Source: UBA6626 sp963579995 (GTDB lineage: Bacteria; Planctomycetota; Phycisphaerae; Phycisphaerales; Phycisphaeraceae). Taken from it: 9,579 nucleotides of DNA. The notes under the pieces were generated by a model. The model worked only from the letters and a program-made list of their open reading frames with translations, had not been told where the DNA came from and did not search any database. Shown here piece by piece: positions 6,256-9,579 of this stretch. Location of the stretch: the NCBI GenBank assembly GCA_963579995.1, contig CAUZIY010000120.1, positions 1-9,579 on the forward strand, read 5' to 3'. Both the position numbers and the translations under genes were made by a program. The first letter of the stretch is position 1. Each line of letters begins with the position of its first letter.

Positions 6256-7308
6256 ATGGATGTGCCTTACTTCGAGGCTGCTGGTAGTCACCGCCAGATC
6301 GGCGAAATGATTGGGCGTGCATTCTCCGGTCGAATTCGTCAATTTCTGGAATTTAAGCGTGAGTACTTTGAGGCCGGCCCCGCGAGGATTGACGATTCAG
6401 TCCGCAAGACAAAAAAAAAGTTCATTGACTGCTGCCATGCGTTGGCGCCCCATCTGTTGGATGAAATGCAGGGTTGTGCAGATGGTGCGGGCGTTGGTTT
6501 TGAGGAACTGCTGTTAATCAACTGTGCTGATGAAGCACGAAATTTATGTCGGGTACAGTCTGGTGATGGCTGTACATCCTTTGCGCTGCTGCCAGAAATA
6601 ACCGGTGGTCCAATACTTGCCGGGCAAAGCAAGGATGGTCCTGGTCCACAATGGAATCACTATATTGTTCTTCTGATCCGGCCCGATGACCGCCCGGCGG
6701 TTTTGCAACTCTGCTACCCGGGGATGTTGGCTTTGATGGGACTCAGTGAAACAGGGATGTGTGTGTTTAGCAATAACATTAGTGATAGTGTTGTGGCTGA
6801 TGGTTTGTCAACCATGGTATTGAAGCGGCTGGCATGGGATTGTCAGCGTGTTGATGAAGTTGAGTCTTTGGTTGCTTCGCATGGTGTGGCGATGGCAAGT
6901 AATTTTCTGTTCTGCGATTGTCATGGTGGGGCGGCCTGCCTGGAAACCCAGGGTGCCCGTTATGGCCGTGTGGATGCCCATGACGGCGTGCTTGTCCACA
7001 CCAACCACTATCTGACTCCAAATCTCCGTGGACGCGAAAGTGACGCGTATATCCGCGAATATCGGTCGCATGAGCGTGTTGAACGCTTGAAGCATCTATA
7101 TGGTTTGCATCTTGGTGCGATTGATGTCCCCAGGGTGTTCCAATGCTATCGTGACCATGACGGTCATCCTAAAAGTATTTGCTGTCATGAAACACCAGAA
7201 GAGTTCTACGGTACCACGGCGACCCTTATTGCGGAGCCGACCTCCCGGCGATTGCATGTTTGCGTGGGGCATTGCTGTGAGTATCAGCCGGTGGTCTACC
7301 AAGTATGA
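6256..7308 (+). CDS. C45-type Ntn-hydrolase (acyl-CoA:6-APA acyltransferase-like)
   Basis: A 350-residue protein of the AAT/peptidase C45 family, relatives of fungal isopenicillin N acyltransferase. Members self-cleave and then use the exposed N-terminal cysteine as nucleophile in amide hydrolysis or acyl transfer. Visible marks: the N-terminal AAGSHRQIGEMIGRAF (8-23) typical of the pro-segment, a helical region (28-95), the GDGCTSFALL cleavage/nucleophile site with Cys106, ILAGQSKDG (120-128), MGLSETGMCVFSNNIS (161-176), and HTNHYL (248-253). A cut before Cys106 would yield chains of about 105 and 245 residues, close to the family layout. There is no signal peptide, so it is probably cytoplasmic. 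The start at 6256 lacks a Shine-Dalgarno at normal spacing (AGGA at 6237-6240 is 15 bases away), so coupling to the upstream 37-codon frame is possible. The natural substrate cannot be read from sequence; bacterial members are mostly uncharacterised. Confidence 0.88.
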   Translation: MDVPYFEAAGSHRQIGEMIGRAFSGRIRQFLEFKREYFEAGPARIDDSVRKTKKKFIDCCHALAPHLLDEMQGCADGAGVGFEELLLINCADEARNLCRVQSGDGCTSFALLPEITGGPILAGQSKDGPGPQWNHYIVLLIRPDDRPAVLQLCYPGMLALMGLSETGMCVFSNNISDSVVADGLSTMVLKRLAWDCQRVDEVESLVASHGVAMASNFLFCDCHGGAACLETQGARYGRVDAHDGVLVHTNHYLTPNLRGRESDAYIREYRSHERVERLKHLYGLHLGAIDVPRVFQCYRDHDGHPKSICCHETPEEFYGTTATLIAEPTSRRLHVCVGHCCEYQPVVYQV

Positions 7309-7331
7309 AAACCAGCCGTCAACAGATTGGT

Positions 7332-7349
7332 GGGTTGATCAATTAGCCC
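7332..7349. terminator. Possible hairpin between convergent C45 and polA genes
   Basis: GGGTTGA and TTAGCCC can form a 7-pair stem (two G-U on the plus strand) around the loop TCAA, inside the 68-base gap between the two convergent stops. The position suits a shared terminator. No T-run follows on either strand, so evidence is weak. Confidence 0.3.
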
Positions 7350-7376
7350 GTCAATATTTGGTATGCCCAATGGTCG

Positions 7377-9579
7377 TTACTTGGCAGATAGCCAATTGGG
7401 GCCGATACCGACGTCGACTTTGAGGGGAACCTGGAGTTTTATGGCAGATTCCATGGTTTGTTGGACAATTCGGGCATGCGATTTAGCTTCTGCTTCAGGT
7501 GATTCAAAGACCAATTCGTCATGGATTTGGAGGAGCATTTTCATTGCAAGCCCCTCTTTGTGGATACGAAGATGCAACTGTGTCATTGCCATTTTGATCA
7601 GGTCGGCTGTCGCACTGCCCTGGATGACGGTATTGATGGCAAGTCGTTCACCCAAGGCGCGGGTATTTGCATTGGATGAGTGGATTTGGGGGATACGACG
7701 TCGTCGGCCCAGCATGGTGGTGACGTATCCATCATCCATGGCCTGTTGTACGCACTGCTGCAGGAACCGGTCAATCCCGGTAAATTGCCTGCGGTAATCA
7801 CGGATCAGTTCCTTGGCCGTTCCCACGTCAAGGCCCTCGATTCGCCGTGCCAAACCATAGGCTGAAACGCCATAAATAATGCCAAAATTAATGACTTTGG
7901 CTTGGGCTCGCTGGTTGTCTGTGACATTTGAAGGCGATACATCAAATACTTGCGCGGCCACGGCGCGATGAATATCCACGTCCTGTTTAAATGCCTTGGT
8001 CAGCGCTGAATCCTCACTGAGGTGGGCCAGAATTCTTAGCTCAATCTGGGAGTAATCGGCACTGATCAGCAGATGTCCAGGTTCGGCCACAAATGCCTCG
8101 CGAATTTGGCGGCCAATATCCGTTCGCACGGGAATATTTTGTAGATTCGGGTCGCTTGATGATAACCGTCCAGTGGCAGCGCCAGTCTGGTGAAAGGAGG
8201 CGTGGATACGCCCGGTTGCGGGTCGGATTGCCTCGATCAGTGAACTTAGGTACGTGCTGACCAACTTGGTGAATTGCCGGTACTCAATAATCAGTCTTGG
8301 TACTGCAGATGCAGGTTGGTCGGTGTCTTCTAATTCAGAGAGTGTCGCAAGTACCTGGGCATCAGTTGACGGCCCGGTCTTCGTCTTGCGAATCACCGGC
8401 ATTTCGAGGCGGTTAAACAGTATTTGTCGAAGTTGTTTTGGCGAGTCGATATTGAATGGTTCGCCAGCCAGGTCGTGAATCTGGTCACGAAGTGCAATGA
8501 TTTTGGCATTGAGATCAGCCTTTTGCTCCTCCAGTACGTCCGGGTCGATCTTGATGCCATTAGATTCCAATGTTCCCAATACTTCAACCAGCGGCATTTC
8601 AACCCGTTGGGCCAAATCTTCAAGTCCTTGTTCGCCCAACTGCGGTGAAAGATATTGGTAGAGTCGCAAGCTTAGATCCGCATCTTCCGCTGCATAGGGT
8701 GTGATCTGGCCGAGGGGGACCTGGTCCATTGTCTTTTGTTGTTGGCCTTTGCCGCGTGGGCCAATGAGGGTGCTGATGGCAATCATTTCGTGTTTGAGAA
8801 GTTCACGTGCAAGAGCGTCCAGACTTCGGCCCGATTCGCCCAGAAGAAATGCGGCGATCATCGTGTCAAAAGCAATGCCGCGGAGTGTGATGCCGGCATG
8901 ATGTAATACGAGCCAGTCATATTTCAAATTATGTCCGCATTTTGGGATATCTGGATTCTCAAGAATGGGACGCAGCTCGGTGAAAATCTGCAATGCATCC
9001 AGATGATCAACTGGTTTGGGCGAGCAGATTGGCACGTATGTGCCGTGGCCGGGTCTGCAGGAAAAGCACAGGCCGCATAAAGGTGCCGTTGGCCCAAGTC
9101 CAATTGTTTCGGTGTCCACTGCGATCATCTCGGCTACGCTTAATTCCTTGATCAGTTGGGTAAGCTGCCGGGGTGTCGTGATGGCCTTGTAGTCATAATC
9201 TGCTGCGTGGGTCATGGTGCTGGACAAATCATCAGATTTTGGGGTTGTGGGGGCAGCGGTTCCAGCATGGGCAAAAAGACCCTCGGCAAACTCTTCTTCA
9301 GTGGGGGTGATATTGGCTGATGGCGGCAGAGAAATGCGATCCAGTTCCACAAGATGACGGTGAAAGCCCAGTTCGGTGAACAGTTGTCGAATCGCGGTAA
9401 GATCGATGGGGCCTATTGTCGCGTCTGTAATGTCAAACTTGAGGTCAAGGTCATCTTTAAGGGTGACCAGTTCACGGCTTAGCGGTAACAGCTCGCGTGC
9501 AGCTTCGAGATTCTGTCGACGTTTGCCTTTGATCTGATCAATGTTTTCATAGATCCCGTCAATAGACCCGAATTCCTGA
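7377..9579 (-). CDS. polA: DNA polymerase I (5' part beyond window)
   Basis: Family A DNA polymerase for Okazaki fragment processing and repair. 733 residues are visible; the frame stays open to the window edge, so the GTG at 9350 is internal and the N-terminal catalytic half of the 5'-nuclease is outside. Domains in the visible part: end of the 5'-nuclease with its DNA-binding hairpin (QEFGSIDGIYENIDQIKG, residues 1-18), then a 3'-5' exonuclease with Exo I DTE (155-157), Exo II NLKYD (217-221) and Exo III YAAED (295-299), so proofreading appears intact. The polymerase has motif A DYSQIE (508-513), motif B RAQAKVINFGIIYG (557-570, with Phe at the sugar-discriminating place) and motif C HDE (686-688). 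It ends in VDVGIGPNWLSAK, the normal family C-terminus. Total length is likely the usual 900-950 residues. It converges on the C45-type gene. Confidence 0.97.
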   Translation of the reverse strand, partial: QEFGSIDGIYENIDQIKGKRRQNLEAARELLPLSRELVTLKDDLDLKFDITDATIGPIDLTAIRQLFTELGFHRHLVELDRISLPPSANITPTEEEFAEGLFAHAGTAAPTTPKSDDLSSTMTHAADYDYKAITTPRQLTQLIKELSVAEMIAVDTETIGLGPTAPLCGLCFSCRPGHGTYVPICSPKPVDHLDALQIFTELRPILENPDIPKCGHNLKYDWLVLHHAGITLRGIAFDTMIAAFLLGESGRSLDALARELLKHEMIAISTLIGPRGKGQQQKTMDQVPLGQITPYAAEDADLSLRLYQYLSPQLGEQGLEDLAQRVEMPLVEVLGTLESNGIKIDPDVLEEQKADLNAKIIALRDQIHDLAGEPFNIDSPKQLRQILFNRLEMPVIRKTKTGPSTDAQVLATLSELEDTDQPASAVPRLIIEYRQFTKLVSTYLSSLIEAIRPATGRIHASFHQTGAATGRLSSSDPNLQNIPVRTDIGRQIREAFVAEPGHLLISADYSQIELRILAHLSEDSALTKAFKQDVDIHRAVAAQVFDVSPSNVTDNQRAQAKVINFGIIYGVSAYGLARRIEGLDVGTAKELIRDYRRQFTGIDRFLQQCVQQAMDDGYVTTMLGRRRRIPQIHSSNANTRALGERLAINTVIQGSATADLIKMAMTQLHLRIHKEGLAMKMLLQIHDELVFESPEAEAKSHARIVQQTMESAIKLQVPLKVDVGIGPNWLSAK

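Noticed and set aside
9348..9350. GTG at 9350 as the start of a short DNA polymerase (Klenow-like form)
   Set aside because: The same frame continues upstream with clear 5'-nuclease residues (QEFGSIDGIYENIDQIKG) to the window edge, so this is full-length Pol I truncated by the window.

Overview
This 9.6 kb window looks like chromosomal DNA from a free-living bacterium of roughly 50% GC. It carries core genes (a menaquinone/ubiquinone methyltransferase and DNA polymerase I) mixed with accessory enzymes and an ankyrin/FHA signalling-type protein. The mix is compatible with Planctomycetota or a related group: many starts lack a Shine-Dalgarno, gene orientation alternates, and there is an FHA fusion and a cytoplasmic-looking six-hairpin sugar-enzyme homologue. 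I could not verify this placement without a search. I saw no tRNA or rRNA gene, insertion sequence, CRISPR array or phage module.

Layout. Minus strand 1-1526: a secreted or lipoprotein-like M48 zinc metallopeptidase, followed 27 bases later by ubiE/menG, which runs off the left edge. The two probably form one operon. Bases 1527-2021 are a divergent intergenic region with several inverted repeats and a run of nine C. Plus strand 2022-2729: a stand-alone cobalamin-binding-type protein lacking the usual axial histidine. Plus strand about 2881-4731: a GH127-like (alpha/alpha)6 protein with a C-terminal beta-domain, whose presumed zinc/cysteine site looks incomplete. It converges, with a 26-base gap, on a minus-strand ankyrin-repeat plus FHA protein (4758-6029). 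A 200-base divergent spacer then holds overlapping inverted repeats and a 37-codon open frame behind a consensus Shine-Dalgarno. Plus strand 6256-7308: a C45-type Ntn-hydrolase/acyltransferase. It converges on polA (minus, 7377 to beyond the right edge), whose visible part has the end of the 5'-nuclease, an intact proofreading domain and the whole polymerase domain.

No single pathway ties the window together. The only likely co-transcribed set is M48-ubiE; the cobalamin protein and the GH127-like gene (about 150 bases apart, same strand) may also share a transcript. The most unusual items are the His-less cobalamin-type protein with its basic tail, the altered catalytic site of the GH127-like protein, the FHA-ankyrin fusion, and the small open frame ahead of the C45 gene.
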